Of a stretch of DNA of 64,000 bases, positions 1 through 7,414 are shown one piece after another. The DNA is from Bog-473 sp963704355 (lineage in GTDB: Bacteria > Actinomycetota > Acidimicrobiia > Acidimicrobiales > RAAP-2), in NCBI GenBank assembly GCA_963704355.1, contig OY969891.1, positions 2,976,001-3,040,000 on the forward strand. The letters are read 5' to 3'. The first letter of the stretch is position 1, and every line of letters starts with the position of its first letter. Position numbers and translations under genes: made by a program. The notes beneath the pieces were generated by a model that saw only the letters and a program-made list of their open reading frames with translations, made no database searches and had not been told where the DNA came from.

Positions 1-141
1 CCTTCGACAGAGCGCAGTCTTGAACTGCCAGTACATACCCTGCTGGAGCGCGCTCGGCCCTTGCCTCCACATGAGGAGATGGTCATTGAGGAGCTCACGC
101 CCGAAGAAGGCGCCGAGTTCCTCTCAGCGCTCAAAGCGTGA
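1..141 (+). CDS. Antitoxin C-terminus (VapB-like), 5' truncated by window edge
   Basis: An open frame runs from base 1 to a TGA at 139-141. It ends with an acidic stretch (EEMVIEELTPEEGAEFLSAL) that resembles the C-terminal toxin-binding tail of small antitoxins paired with PIN toxins. The stop codon overlaps the GTG start of the downstream PIN-domain gene, so the two are probably translationally coupled. The N-terminal DNA-binding part lies outside the window, so the antitoxin family cannot be decided. The role (neutralising the toxin and autoregulating the operon) is inferred from the pairing. Confidence 0.55.
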   Translation, partial: PSTERSLELPVHTLLERARPLPPHEEMVIEELTPEEGAEFLSALKA

Positions 142-572
142 CGGCAGCACCAGTTCGCGGCCCTATCGTCATCGACACCGACGTCTTTGGCGCCGACCTG
201 ATTCCCGGGTCCCGCCTGGCCGAACTTTACGAACCGATCATCGTCGGTCGGCCCGCCTTCATCTCGTTCCAAACGGCTGCTGAGCTCCGCTACGGGGCAC
301 TCCTGCGGGGATGGGGTCCGGCGCGGATGCTCAAACTCGAATCGACGATCCAATTCGCTGAGATCGTTCACACCGGTCCAGAGCTGGTCCTCACATATGC
401 AGAACTCCGCGTGGATTGCCGGAGGGTTGGACATGCCTTGAGCCAGCGCGAGCACGATGCCTACCGTTGGATCGCCGCAACGGCGCTACGGCTCGGCATC
501 CCGCTGGTTTCCAACGACAACGTCTTCCGCGACGTGCCCGGGCTTCAGCTCGAGGCTGTCACGGTTTCCTAA
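138..572 (+). CDS. PIN-domain toxin, VapC-like
   Basis: 144 residues, the usual size for a VapC ribonuclease. Visible PIN features are the first acidic residue in VIDTDVFG (about residues 11-18), the helix FQTAAELRYGALLRGW carrying the conserved Glu (about 48-63), and the late motif DAYRWIAATALRLGIPLVSNDNVF near 106-129, where the first Asp and the later SNDNVF supply the remaining acidic or metal-site residues. It starts with GTG inside the upstream antitoxin stop (GTGA). VapC proteins are Mg2+-dependent RNases that cut tRNA or rRNA; the target here is unknown. Confidence 0.8.
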   Translation: MTAAPVRGPIVIDTDVFGADLIPGSRLAELYEPIIVGRPAFISFQTAAELRYGALLRGWGPARMLKLESTIQFAEIVHTGPELVLTYAELRVDCRRVGHALSQREHDAYRWIAATALRLGIPLVSNDNVFRDVPGLQLEAVTVS

Positions 573-629
573 TCTCCGCTGAGTTCGTCGAATGTGGGGG
601 CAATTTCTCAGGCGAGATCTCCCCGGGAG

Positions 630-1592
630 TCACTCTCCGTTGCGTTCGGCAAGGAAACTGGAATCATCGCCGAGGTGGAAGTAGAGGTGCCCACGGAGGA
701 GGCCATCGTCTTGAAGATCAGCCCATCCTCGACCGCTGACCTGATCTCCATCGTCGGTGCCCTCCCAACTGAATTCGACTCCGGAGCGACCCCCTGCGGC
801 GCCACGCCAGTCAATCCAGCCGCTGACAGCAATGAACCCCAAGGAACCCGTGTGATCGCGACTGAACTCGATGAAGGCCAGCTCAACGAGGTCAAGCGCT
901 TCGCGGTCCCAGAGATCCATCTCGAGGATCCTCCAGCGGCCTGTGGGGCCCCGGGGGTGTCGGCGACCGTCCCCTGCTTGACCACCTTTGGCGACGACCG
1001 TCGAAGAGCTGTGTCCAGATTCGACGTTCTTGAGCGCCTCACTCAGGACGTCCGAGGCGGCGTCCAGGCGCTTTTGACGGCGACGGTTGTTCTCGTGGTT
1101 TGCTTCGGCAGCGACAAAGCCGATCAGTTCATCGAGTTCGTCGGTGCTGGCGGTCAGGACAATGCGGTTGCTCGAGTAGCGCATCTGGAATACCAGGCGT
1201 TCGCATTCCATATCGAACAACTGCAGTTCTCGCAGAGCAGCGGCCGTCTCGTCATTCAGGATCGTCTCATACCTCGGCTCGCTGTTGGGCCGAGAGCGGG
1301 GTTGCCGGAGGTCAAACAATGAGTCCTCCCACCCGCTGATGACACCCTCTTCGCTGCAGGCAGAGCAACGCCACTCGATCGGGGCGGGAAGATCTGCACG
1401 AAACACCACGACGTGCCCCGGGCACGGGCGATTGGCGGGTCGCCGCCGACACGTCAGAGCGCTGATCCAGGGTGTGCCCGCCTCGGCGGCGGTGGCGGCC
1501 CGAACTACCGATCCCAAGTATTCAGCCAGCTTCCGGGCTGGACCGGGTGCCTCGTCGGTGATGTCGAGAAAATGACGCAGATCGGTCACCAT
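630..1592 (-). CDS. Conserved hypothetical protein of three modules
   Basis: 320 residues. Three segments look like separate families joined in one chain. Residues 1-100 start MVTDLRHFLDI and hold CxxC-type cysteines (RWRCSACSEEGVISGWED), a small zinc-ribbon-like unit. Residues about 115-190 contain ECERLVFQMRYSSNRIVL and ELIGFVAAEANHE, helical and charged. Residues about 215-320 hold RWRILEMDLWDREALDLVE and VEFSWEGTDDGDQVSGRGWA, a beta-rich domain. The modules resemble small free-standing proteins of unknown function, so this may be a fusion. An ATG one codon upstream (1595) is the alternative start. No catalytic motif was recognised. Confidence 0.6.
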   Translation of the reverse strand: MVTDLRHFLDITDEAPGPARKLAEYLGSVVRAATAAEAGTPWISALTCRRRPANRPCPGHVVVFRADLPAPIEWRCSACSEEGVISGWEDSLFDLRQPRSRPNSEPRYETILNDETAAALRELQLFDMECERLVFQMRYSSNRIVLTASTDELDELIGFVAAEANHENNRRRQKRLDAASDVLSEALKNVESGHSSSTVVAKGGQAGDGRRHPRGPTGRWRILEMDLWDREALDLVELAFIEFSRDHTGSLGFIAVSGWIDWRGAAGGRSGVEFSWEGTDDGDQVSGRGWADLQDDGLLRGHLYFHLGDDSSFLAERNGE

Positions 1593-2037
1593 CATCGGCT
1601 GCGGACATTACAGGGAACTCTGACGCCCCAGTTCTTGCCGGCCCGGTCGCTCAGAACGCCCGGAGGCGGGAACTCCCGGCTTCAATCTCCCGGCTGCTCA
1701 TCTTCCCGAGCTGTACGGAATCCGGTCCGCGGCGCGCCTGCGCCCGGAAGTTAGGCAGCCGGCAGCCAAAGCTCGGTGGTTCCCACCTCGCGTATGGGAT
1801 TGCAATCGATTCTCGCTCTCACATGAGATGATCCCCAGGCCTGGGAGGTATCAAATAGGCCCACGGTATTGATTCGGATCCCCCCTCCGACACTGCAGGC
1901 CAGACGGGCATTCCTGGCCGGATCCACCGTCCTGGAGCCGATGGATTCGGGGCGGCGTGCATAAGCGTGCAATAGCGAATCCCTCAGGAGGCAGTTAGTC
2001 CGATGCTTCTCCGCTCTGGCGAAAACGACAGCAAGAA
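1593..2037. other. Intergenic region, no recognisable gene
   Basis: About 445 bases between the three-module gene and a small ORF. A 73-codon minus-strand frame (1751-1972) exists but shows no family resemblance and no convincing ribosome binding site. I see no repeats or RNA gene in it. Confidence 0.4.
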
Positions 2038-2265
2038 ATGGCAGAGCGCGAGGCCGCTGGCGAGAGCTTTTGGACGAGTCGCTTCACAACTGAGGTACGC
2101 GTGAAGATCAAGCTGGCGGCAGCGGACGCCTTTGGTTACGCGGGCGATTCCGTCTACCAATACGCCCACGGACTTCTGATTCGGCAGTACGGGCAAGACG
2201 GATTCACGACGACGGCCCACGACCCGACCGGCGATCTCATCGGCGCTCTTACCATCGGTGACTAA
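2038..2265 (+). CDS. Small hypothetical protein
   Basis: 75 residues, ATG start. The middle (KIKLAAADAFGYAGDSVYQYAHGLL) reads like a real amphipathic protein rather than out-of-frame noise, but I recognise no family. No clear Shine-Dalgarno sequence precedes it and it stands alone between unrelated genes. It could be a remnant of a longer gene or a chance ORF. Confidence 0.3.
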   Translation: MAEREAAGESFWTSRFTTEVRVKIKLAAADAFGYAGDSVYQYAHGLLIRQYGQDGFTTTAHDPTGDLIGALTIGD

Positions 2266-2371
2266 TGGGACTCCGGCAGGTGACGGGCACGGCTAACCAC
2301 CACTAAAGAGGGTTAACACCAGTCAGCCTTGCTTCTCCAGGGAATCTGAGTCAGTCGAGAACAAATGACTC

Positions 2372-3679
2372 TTACGTTGATTCCCAATACCAATCACCAT
2401 CTTGGTACTCACAGGTGATCGTCTCGCCGTTCCCGGCTCGACCGGTCGCGCCGTGATCGTCGTCACGGCAGTATTCGCCGGGTTCGTAGCACCCACCCTC
2501 GTCGTCTATCGGGTAGCAAGCAGCAGAGCCGGTGGTAGAGGGCGCTTGAGGAGTTGTCGTGGTTGAAGCAGGCGTAGAGGTGCTCATTCCCTGCTGCTGA
2601 CCACCCGAGATGTCGCTGGAGAGCGTGCTGTTCAATGGCCCGATCACACTCGCGGACGATGTGATTAACCCCAACTCCCGGTTGTAATCAAGGCTCGCGG
2701 TGGAGAAGTTTTCCGAACCGATGAAGACCTTCGCACTGTCTACGTCGATTACTTTGGAATGGATATACAGAGCCGACGCGGTATCTGGATAAAGCACGAC
2801 GTGGACCCCAGCAGATTCAAGCTGGGAGAGCGCCGAATCCCACTTGGAATCCGAGGTCATGACCACGGTGACGTTTTCTCCTCGCCGAGCGTCAGACTCA
2901 AGGGCCTCCTCTACTGCGGTCGAATCCATTTCCTCGTTCTCCACCACGACGCTGTGTGCTGCGGAATCGATGAGTGCGATTAGCTGTGATTCAGACCCAG
3001 GACTCCACACGAGATCGACTCCCGCCGGTCCCGGTGAGGGAGCTGGACCAGCCCAGTCCGAGTCGAAGACGGATTCGATGGCTGCCACATCGGCTGCCTG
3101 GCTGTCCATAACAACGAAGTCCCTCGTCGTCGAGTAATCCTGCGACGTCAGGTTCCCGGTCATGACGGCCGACTCGGAATCATCGACCGTGATGGTCTTC
3201 TGGTGAAAGATCTCTGAGTCGTTCGCCCAGGCGACCGGAACGCCCGCTGCCGACAGGGTCGAGTACGCAGCCTGATTGACCGATCCTCCGGTGTAATCGT
3301 GATCCAGCAGGACCCTGACACGGATTCCCTTGTTGTGGTCGGCAATCAGGATCTGCTCGGCGGTCGGATCCGACAGCTCGTACATCGTCATGTCGAGGCT
3401 CTGTCGTGCCGAGGTCATGAAGTCGTAGATGGGAGTCATGCCAGCCTGCGGCTCGACGATCAGTGACAGTCCGGCCGGAGCGACGGGGCTGGCGGTGGCT
3501 GGCGCAGTACTCGTGGTCGCGTTGACCGATGTCGTCGTCCCACCGCTCTCTCCTGCGGTGGTGGTCGTGGGACTGCTGTCCTTGACTGCTGTCGTGCATC
3601 CGGCGGTCAACGTCGCTGTACAGAGGAACAGCCCAAGGAAACAGGATCGACTCAACCTCCTCGGCGTTCCCCGTGACAC
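2372..3679 (-). CDS. Phospholipase D-like secreted lipoprotein
   Basis: 435 residues, GTG start. The signal peptide ends in a lipobox (LTAGC, Cys28), followed by a Thr/Ser-rich linker to about residue 70. Two HxK(x4)D motifs of the PLD superfamily follow: H159-K161-D166 in IFHQKTITVDD and H307-K309-D314 in YIHSKVIDVDS with downstream GSENFS. The family cuts phosphodiesters (phospholipids or DNA). After a second Thr-rich linker, the C-terminus (about 385-435) is a compact Cys-rich module (CYPIDDEGGCYEPGEYC, later GNGETITCE) seen at the end of other exported actinobacterial proteins. It probably sits on the outer face of the membrane or in the wall. Substrate unknown. Confidence 0.8.
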   Translation of the reverse strand: MSRGTPRRLSRSCFLGLFLCTATLTAGCTTAVKDSSPTTTTAGESGGTTTSVNATTSTAPATASPVAPAGLSLIVEPQAGMTPIYDFMTSARQSLDMTMYELSDPTAEQILIADHNKGIRVRVLLDHDYTGGSVNQAAYSTLSAAGVPVAWANDSEIFHQKTITVDDSESAVMTGNLTSQDYSTTRDFVVMDSQAADVAAIESVFDSDWAGPAPSPGPAGVDLVWSPGSESQLIALIDSAAHSVVVENEEMDSTAVEEALESDARRGENVTVVMTSDSKWDSALSQLESAGVHVVLYPDTASALYIHSKVIDVDSAKVFIGSENFSTASLDYNRELGLITSSASVIGPLNSTLSSDISGGQQQGMSTSTPASTTTTPQAPSTTGSAACYPIDDEGGCYEPGEYCRDDDHGATGRAGNGETITCEYQDGDWYWEST

Positions 3680-3688
3680 GAGTACGCC

Positions 3689-4266
3689 CTACGGATGTAT
3701 CGGAAGACAATGGGCGACCTCTTTGGCCTCATGCCGGGCATTACGAACGTACTCAAGTGATGGGCTTCCTACGTTCTGATCAATATTAAGGGGCAGGTTC
3801 AGGGATGCGATTAGCTCACTCTCTGTAATCCAAGGCTGGGGCGTGACGATCCAGGATACGAAGGCATTGTCATCCATCCAGTTGGACAGCACGTCCTCGC
3901 CCTCGCAGAACGTCATCCGTTTGCCACCCCCCACCCGGTACAGGGTGATGGCTAAACGCTCGGATAGCAGGCAGCCCAACGTGAGTCGCAGTGTGGAGCC
4001 CTCGGCGTTACCTCGATAGTGATATCGGACACGGGTCCGAAGATTCTGTTTTGACGGTTGACCCTGTTTAGGTGGCCGCTTGGGGGAGATCCCACGTACA
4101 GGAGCGTGAGATCATCGTGGGTACGGCATTCGTTCGCGTCCAACCCTGGAGGGATTTCCCGAAACCACCAGGCGTACACGCCTGGCGATGAAGGGACTGG
4201 GCAAGGACTGGTTAGGACGTCAGCTCGGGACCAGAGTTTGTCTGGATGTAGTAGCTCAGTTTCCAT
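3689..4266 (-). pseudogene. GIY-YIG nuclease-like gene broken by a frameshift
   Basis: Two minus-strand frames together spell one protein. The upstream frame (to about 4045) has METELLHPDKLW, SSPGVYAWWFRE and LTLLYVGSPPS, the GVY and YVG elements of a GIY-YIG domain. Past roughly 4041-4055 that frame turns to noise while the other frame gives RTRVRYHYRGNAEGSTLRLT followed by LGCLLSERL, KRMTFCEGEDVLSNWM and a helical C-terminus ending LPIHP. The join needs a single-frame shift in an A-rich stretch. Without it the nuclease fold is incomplete. A sequencing error is possible, but other genes in this half of the window are also shifted. Confidence 0.65.
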
Positions 4267-4302
4267 AATGGCTGATACCGGTGTAGTCCAGGGTCGCGTT
4301 CG

Positions 4303-4509
4303 TCAGCGCCGCTTCGGCCCAAGACCGATGGCCCGCACGAAGTGGTTGATCTGGCGATTGCCTTCCCGGTAGATGACCCGACGCGCCTCGCGCTGCGCAC
4401 CGCCGGAAGCAGCTCCCGAAAGCCCCCCTCGCTTATACCCGTGCTCGACGGCCTCAACGTTGCCGAGGTCTCTCGCGAATCTGTAGAGCTGCGATCGCGT
4501 TGTGCTCAC
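4303..4509 (-). CDS. Small basic hypothetical protein
   Basis: 68 residues from the GTG that overlaps the TGA of the upstream gene (GTGA), a coupling that fixes the start. It begins STTRSQLYRFARDLGNVEAV and ends in a basic tail (RREARRV-like, IGLGPKRR). Small basic proteins with a YRxARDLGN motif are scattered in actinobacterial genomes, often in mobile or accessory regions, without known function. It forms a two-gene unit with the acidic protein before it. Confidence 0.6.
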   Translation of the reverse strand: MSTTRSQLYRFARDLGNVEAVEHGYKRGGLSGAASGGAQREARRVIYREGNRQINHFVRAIGLGPKRR

Positions 4510-4775
4510 GATGGCACCTCTTCTTTGGTCGCTCGGTCGGCCAGGATGACCCGCTCCACAATGGCCCGGATCTGCTTGGGATCGTCGGTCGACTCCATCA
4601 AAGTGAGGTCTTCCGGTGACACGGCCATGCACCCCAGGCCATTGTCATCGAAGGACTGGCGCCAGCTCATCCAATCCTCGCCGAGTGGGTCCTCGTCGTC
4701 TTCCTCAATGGCATTGATGAGTCCCGCGACCTCGATCATGCCGTCGTCTCCGACGTCGTATTCAATGAACAGCAC
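4506..4775 (-). CDS. Small acidic hypothetical protein
   Basis: 89 residues, GTG start with AAAGGAG about six bases upstream. Strongly acidic (VGDDGMIEV, EEDDEDPLGEDWMSW) with a C-terminal helix. It overlaps the next gene by four bases. The pairing of an acidic and a basic small protein resembles a two-component module such as a toxin-antitoxin pair, but nothing in the sequences proves it. Confidence 0.55.
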   Translation of the reverse strand: MLFIEYDVGDDGMIEVAGLINAIEEDDEDPLGEDWMSWRQSFDDNGLGCMAVSPEDLTLMESTDDPKQIRAIVERVILADRATKEEVPS

Positions 4776-4820
4776 CGTCGCTCCTTTCCGCTTCGTCCGC
4801 CGTTGTCGCCGCTCGCTCGA

Positions 4821-5588
4821 TCAATCGCTGAGGTGTGCACGCAGAGAGGTAAGTTCGGCGTACAAGCCGTCGATGCTCGCCTTCATTGTTGCCAGATCGT
4901 GGGACACGGTGGACGACTCGGCCTCGATTAGTTGCTCGACTTTGGGTTTCCCATCGTTGCTGGAGATGAAATACGCGGCGACGGCGGCGGTAAAGATCCC
5001 AACCAGTGCGACGCCAGTAATGAACATCACCGAACCGACAATCCGTCCGGTTGTCGTTGTCGGGTCGCCGTTGGTGCCGACGGTGGTAATCGCTCCTATC
5101 GACCACCACAATGCCTGAGGAAACGAGCGAAGGGTCGCGTGCGCGTGAGTGCGTTCGGAGTTGTAGATGACGGCAGCCCCCGCCAACACGGCGACAACAG
5201 CCACGACGCCGACGAACGCCATTGCGCGTTGTGCGAGGTGTCGACGAGAGCGGACGACGTATTCGCCGGCTATCCCAATCACTCGCAGCAAACGAAGCGG
5301 TCGAAGAAATGGGACGCACACCACGATGAAATCGAGGACGTGGCTTCTGACGAAACGCCCCCGAGCAGGCGCGAGGTAGAGGCGGACGAAGTAGTCGACG
5401 GCGAACGCGGCCCAAATCAAGATGTTGGCGACGAGGAATGCAGCCTGCTCCCGCGGAGTCAGTTGGACGGCCAGCGGGATTAGGAGGACGGCGAGGAAGA
5501 TCAACGCCAGCGGGACAAGGAGGTAGTCGGCGCTCCGCTCCCATGCTTCGTAACCGCCGTTCGCCCGGTAGTCCGCCGCCCGCCCCAT
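4821..5588 (-). CDS. Voltage-gated K+ channel-like protein with atypical selectivity filter
   Basis: 255 residues. Helices at about 22-42, 50-72 and 82-108 (the last carrying FLRPLRLLRVIGI, an S4-like array of Arg), a helix at about 122-142, a pore helix (FPQALWWSIGAITTV, 156-170) and a final helix (about 183-208). The filter reads TTVGTNGDP instead of TTVGYGD: the Tyr is replaced by two residues. A C-terminal coiled coil (about 217-253) probably supports oligomerisation. The overall fold is that of bacterial 6-TM (or shorter) Kv channels; ion selectivity cannot be assumed with this filter. Confidence 0.75.
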   Translation of the reverse strand: MGRAADYRANGGYEAWERSADYLLVPLALIFLAVLLIPLAVQLTPREQAAFLVANILIWAAFAVDYFVRLYLAPARGRFVRSHVLDFIVVCVPFLRPLRLLRVIGIAGEYVVRSRRHLAQRAMAFVGVVAVVAVLAGAAVIYNSERTHAHATLRSFPQALWWSIGAITTVGTNGDPTTTTGRIVGSVMFITGVALVGIFTAAVAAYFISSNDGKPKVEQLIEAESSTVSHDLATMKASIDGLYAELTSLRAHLSD

Positions 5589-5627
5589 AGACGGGAAAAT
5601 CTACTGGGCCTGGCGTGATCTCACCCA

Positions 5628-5810
5628 GTGAACAACAACAACAACAACAACAACAACACCACCAGCGACTCCAACGCCGTCATCGCCCATGCCGCAGCGC
5701 ACGGCCACCGGGCAGTGTGGCCGTGGTTGGTGCTCATTGGCGTCGCCGTCGTGGCGCTCGTGGTGTACGTCGAGTGGAAGCGGCAAGGCCGGAACAGACG
5801 CCTGCGGTAA
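5628..5810 (+). CDS. Small single-span membrane protein with poly-Asn N-terminus
   Basis: 60 residues from a GTG start. Nine Asn residues from an (AAC)9 tract are followed by TTSDSNAVIAHAAAHGHRA, one hydrophobic span (WPWLVLIGVAVVALVVYV) and a basic tail (EWKRQGRNRRLR), giving an N-out, C-in topology by the positive-inside rule. No family recognised. The microsatellite means length could vary between strains. Confidence 0.45.
   Translation: MNNNNNNNNNTTSDSNAVIAHAAAHGHRAVWPWLVLIGVAVVALVVYVEWKRQGRNRRLR
5631..5657 (+). repeat. (AAC)9 microsatellite
   Basis: Nine uninterrupted AAC triplets directly after a GTG start. A-rich trinucleotide tracts stand out in this GC-rich DNA. In frame they code for poly-Asn, and slippage would keep the frame. 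Confidence 0.9.
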
Positions 5811-5857
5811 TCGCACAGCCCGAATCGGGCGGCTCAGCCTGATGCGGAGACGACCCG

Positions 5858-6076
5858 ATGGCCGGAGTCGAACGATTCGTCACTGCGAAGGACATCCGTT
5901 ACAGCGCTTGGGAACGAAGTTCGGATCTCAGACGACTTCAATCACTCGGACAGCCCGGGCTCGATCAAATCCTCTCGGACGGCCGGAGCCTCACCATTGA
6001 CGAAGTGATCTCCTACGCAAGCCGTGGAAGAGGTCTTCTTCCTTTCGACGTCGAGCACCCCCGAGCCAGGCACTAG
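5858..6076 (+). CDS. Hypothetical protein, possible LuxR/ATPase regulator remnant
   Basis: 72 residues. The segment RSLTIDEVISYASRGRG resembles the linker just before the C-terminal HTH domain in large LuxR-type ATPase regulators, but the HTH itself is absent because the frame stops soon after. A TPR fragment of the same class of regulator lies at 7085-9805 in the opposite orientation. It may be a decayed fragment; a free-standing small gene is the alternative. Confidence 0.3.
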   Translation: MAGVERFVTAKDIRYSAWERSSDLRRLQSLGQPGLDQILSDGRSLTIDEVISYASRGRGLLPFDVEHPRARH

Positions 6077-6177
6077 GGCCGGGCTGGATTGGGCTGCCCC
6101 CGAACCGCCGGGCTGGGGTCCACCAAGCACGCCCGAAAGATCTAGTGAATGCGGGTCAGGGGTAGCCGAGTCCAAAG

Positions 6178-6609
6178 TCACAGTTGAATGGTTCGGTACG
6201 TGACGCCTGTCGCTCGTGCTGCCCCCCGGATCGCCGGACCGTCATCACCCTCCCAGACGCACAGAGAGGCTCCCAGATGTTCCGCAGCGGCGACAGCTTC
6301 GGCACCAAGGGTCGAGAGCCTCTGACTCTCAGCGAGTTCCGCCATTCGATACCCGATCAGGCGTACCGGCAAGATCACGATGGAATCGGGAAGGTCCAGC
6401 AGGCGGCGGCCGAGTTCCCGACGACGCTCTGGCGACCAACTCCCGGTGAGCGTGCCACCTCGGGCCGCCACAACGCTCTTGCACAGGCGCACGTAGTAGA
6501 GATTGGTGGTTGCCAGTTCATTCGCCGCAGTGAGGCGGGTGAGTCGGCGCCCTTGCTCGGCGGCCAAGACGTCGCGCAGGAGATGGTCGTCGATGACGAC
6601 CTGACTCAC
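6178..6609 (-). CDS. PIN-like toxin partner of AbrB-type antitoxin
   Basis: 143 residues. Starts SQVVIDDHLLRDVLAAEQG, giving an early acidic pair, and ends with a helix and strand (TLGAEAVAAAEHLGASLCVWEGDDGPAI) matching the late PIN-like acidic patch. The overall sequence is a divergent VapC. The start codon overlaps the antitoxin stop by four bases (ATGA), so the two are coupled. Likely an RNase toxin; assignment depends as much on the antitoxin neighbour as on the sequence. Confidence 0.6.
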   Translation of the reverse strand: MSQVVIDDHLLRDVLAAEQGRRLTRLTAANELATTNLYYVRLCKSVVAARGGTLTGSWSPERRRELGRRLLDLPDSIVILPVRLIGYRMAELAESQRLSTLGAEAVAAAEHLGASLCVWEGDDGPAIRGAARATGVTYRTIQL

Positions 6610-6845
6610 GTGGTGGCGAGGTCTGGGTCGTCAGCGAGCGACGAGACGAATGCCGCGTGGTCTTGCCGACTGAGAAGATCTCCCAAGAGTCTCTGCGCTT
6701 CCCCTGCGGGGACGGTAAGCACGGCGAAGCCCAAATCGATCACATCGACGGGACCTCCGTCGTCCAGATTCCACCGATGGCGCACCGCTGCGGGGATCGA
6801 CATCTGGCCTGAGGCTGACACGAGGTACTGCTGAATCGCACTCAT
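6606..6845 (-). CDS. AbrB/MazE-fold antitoxin
   Basis: 79 residues. N-terminal SpoVT/AbrB swapped-hairpin signature: YLVSASGQMSIPAAVRHRWN then VDVIDLGFAVLTVPAG (residues about 7-53). The C-terminal helix (QRLLGDLLSRQDHAAFVSSL) would bind the toxin. First gene of the pair, with the toxin overlapping its stop. Such antitoxins dimerise, bind palindromes upstream and repress their own operon. Confidence 0.75.
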   Translation of the reverse strand: MSAIQQYLVSASGQMSIPAAVRHRWNLDDGGPVDVIDLGFAVLTVPAGEAQRLLGDLLSRQDHAAFVSSLADDPDLATT

Positions 6846-7084
6846 GCCGACAGTATACTTGGTGCCGGGTTCATCGCTACCAAGTGCCCAGAAATGGCGG
6901 CCGTCAGCAGCCCTGTATGGAGTCGACCGGACAAGAAATTTGTGACTCCAGGCGGTATGGGATACCCAGATCCGCCGGGTAGCGGCACTTCCAAGACCGC
7001 GCCACTTGATTACACGATTCCAGCGGGATCAAGGGTTAGCGCGCCGCGCGCCCTCTCCCCGAGCAGGCCCCGGCTTTCGGGCGC

Positions 7085-7390
7085 CTATACCGAGAACTTC
7101 GCAGCGCGGCTCTCCAGAGCGGCGAAGCCAAATGTTTTGGCTGTCTCCAGAGCTTGGTCGACAAGCCGGACCGCCTCGTCGATCTTCCCGACGTCCCGGA
7201 GAAGATCGGCGTAGTCGAGCTGCGTGCAGGCAATCCAGTACGGCGCCTCGATGCGTTCATTGATCGAGAGCGCCGTGCGGAAATGGGCTTCGGCGGCTTC
7301 CGAACGACCCAGGAGGTGCGCTAGACGCCCGAGGCTCCGGGCCAGAGCACCCTCGCATGTCCCGGTTGGGAACACCACCATGTCGGAACC
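7085..7390 (-). pseudogene. 3' part of a TPR-containing LuxR/cyclase-type ATPase regulator
   Basis: About 100 codons of TPR-like helices (EGALARSLGRLAHLLGRSEA, AHFRTALSINERIEAPYW, YADLLRDVGKIDEAVRLVDQ). They continue the reading of the TPR region on the far side of the insertion element (8946-9805): the upstream part breaks after NLILPYGD and this part resumes with DMVVFPTG. The frame stops at 7085 without the C-terminal HTH usual for this class. Inactive remnant. Confidence 0.7.
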
Positions 7391-7410
7391 TGTCAAGCGA
7401 TTTGAGACAC
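7391..7410. repeat. IS left terminal inverted repeat
   Basis: Begins TGTCAAGC and ends TGAGACAC. It pairs with 8925-8945 with several mismatches and one gap. Confidence 0.65.
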
Positions 7411-7414
7411 GTTC

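Noticed and set aside
1..6845. A defence island (VapBC, GIY-YIG nuclease, PLD, K+ channel)
   Set aside because: The genes are not in an operon, one is broken, the PLD is a secreted lipoprotein, and no recognisable defence core gene is present.
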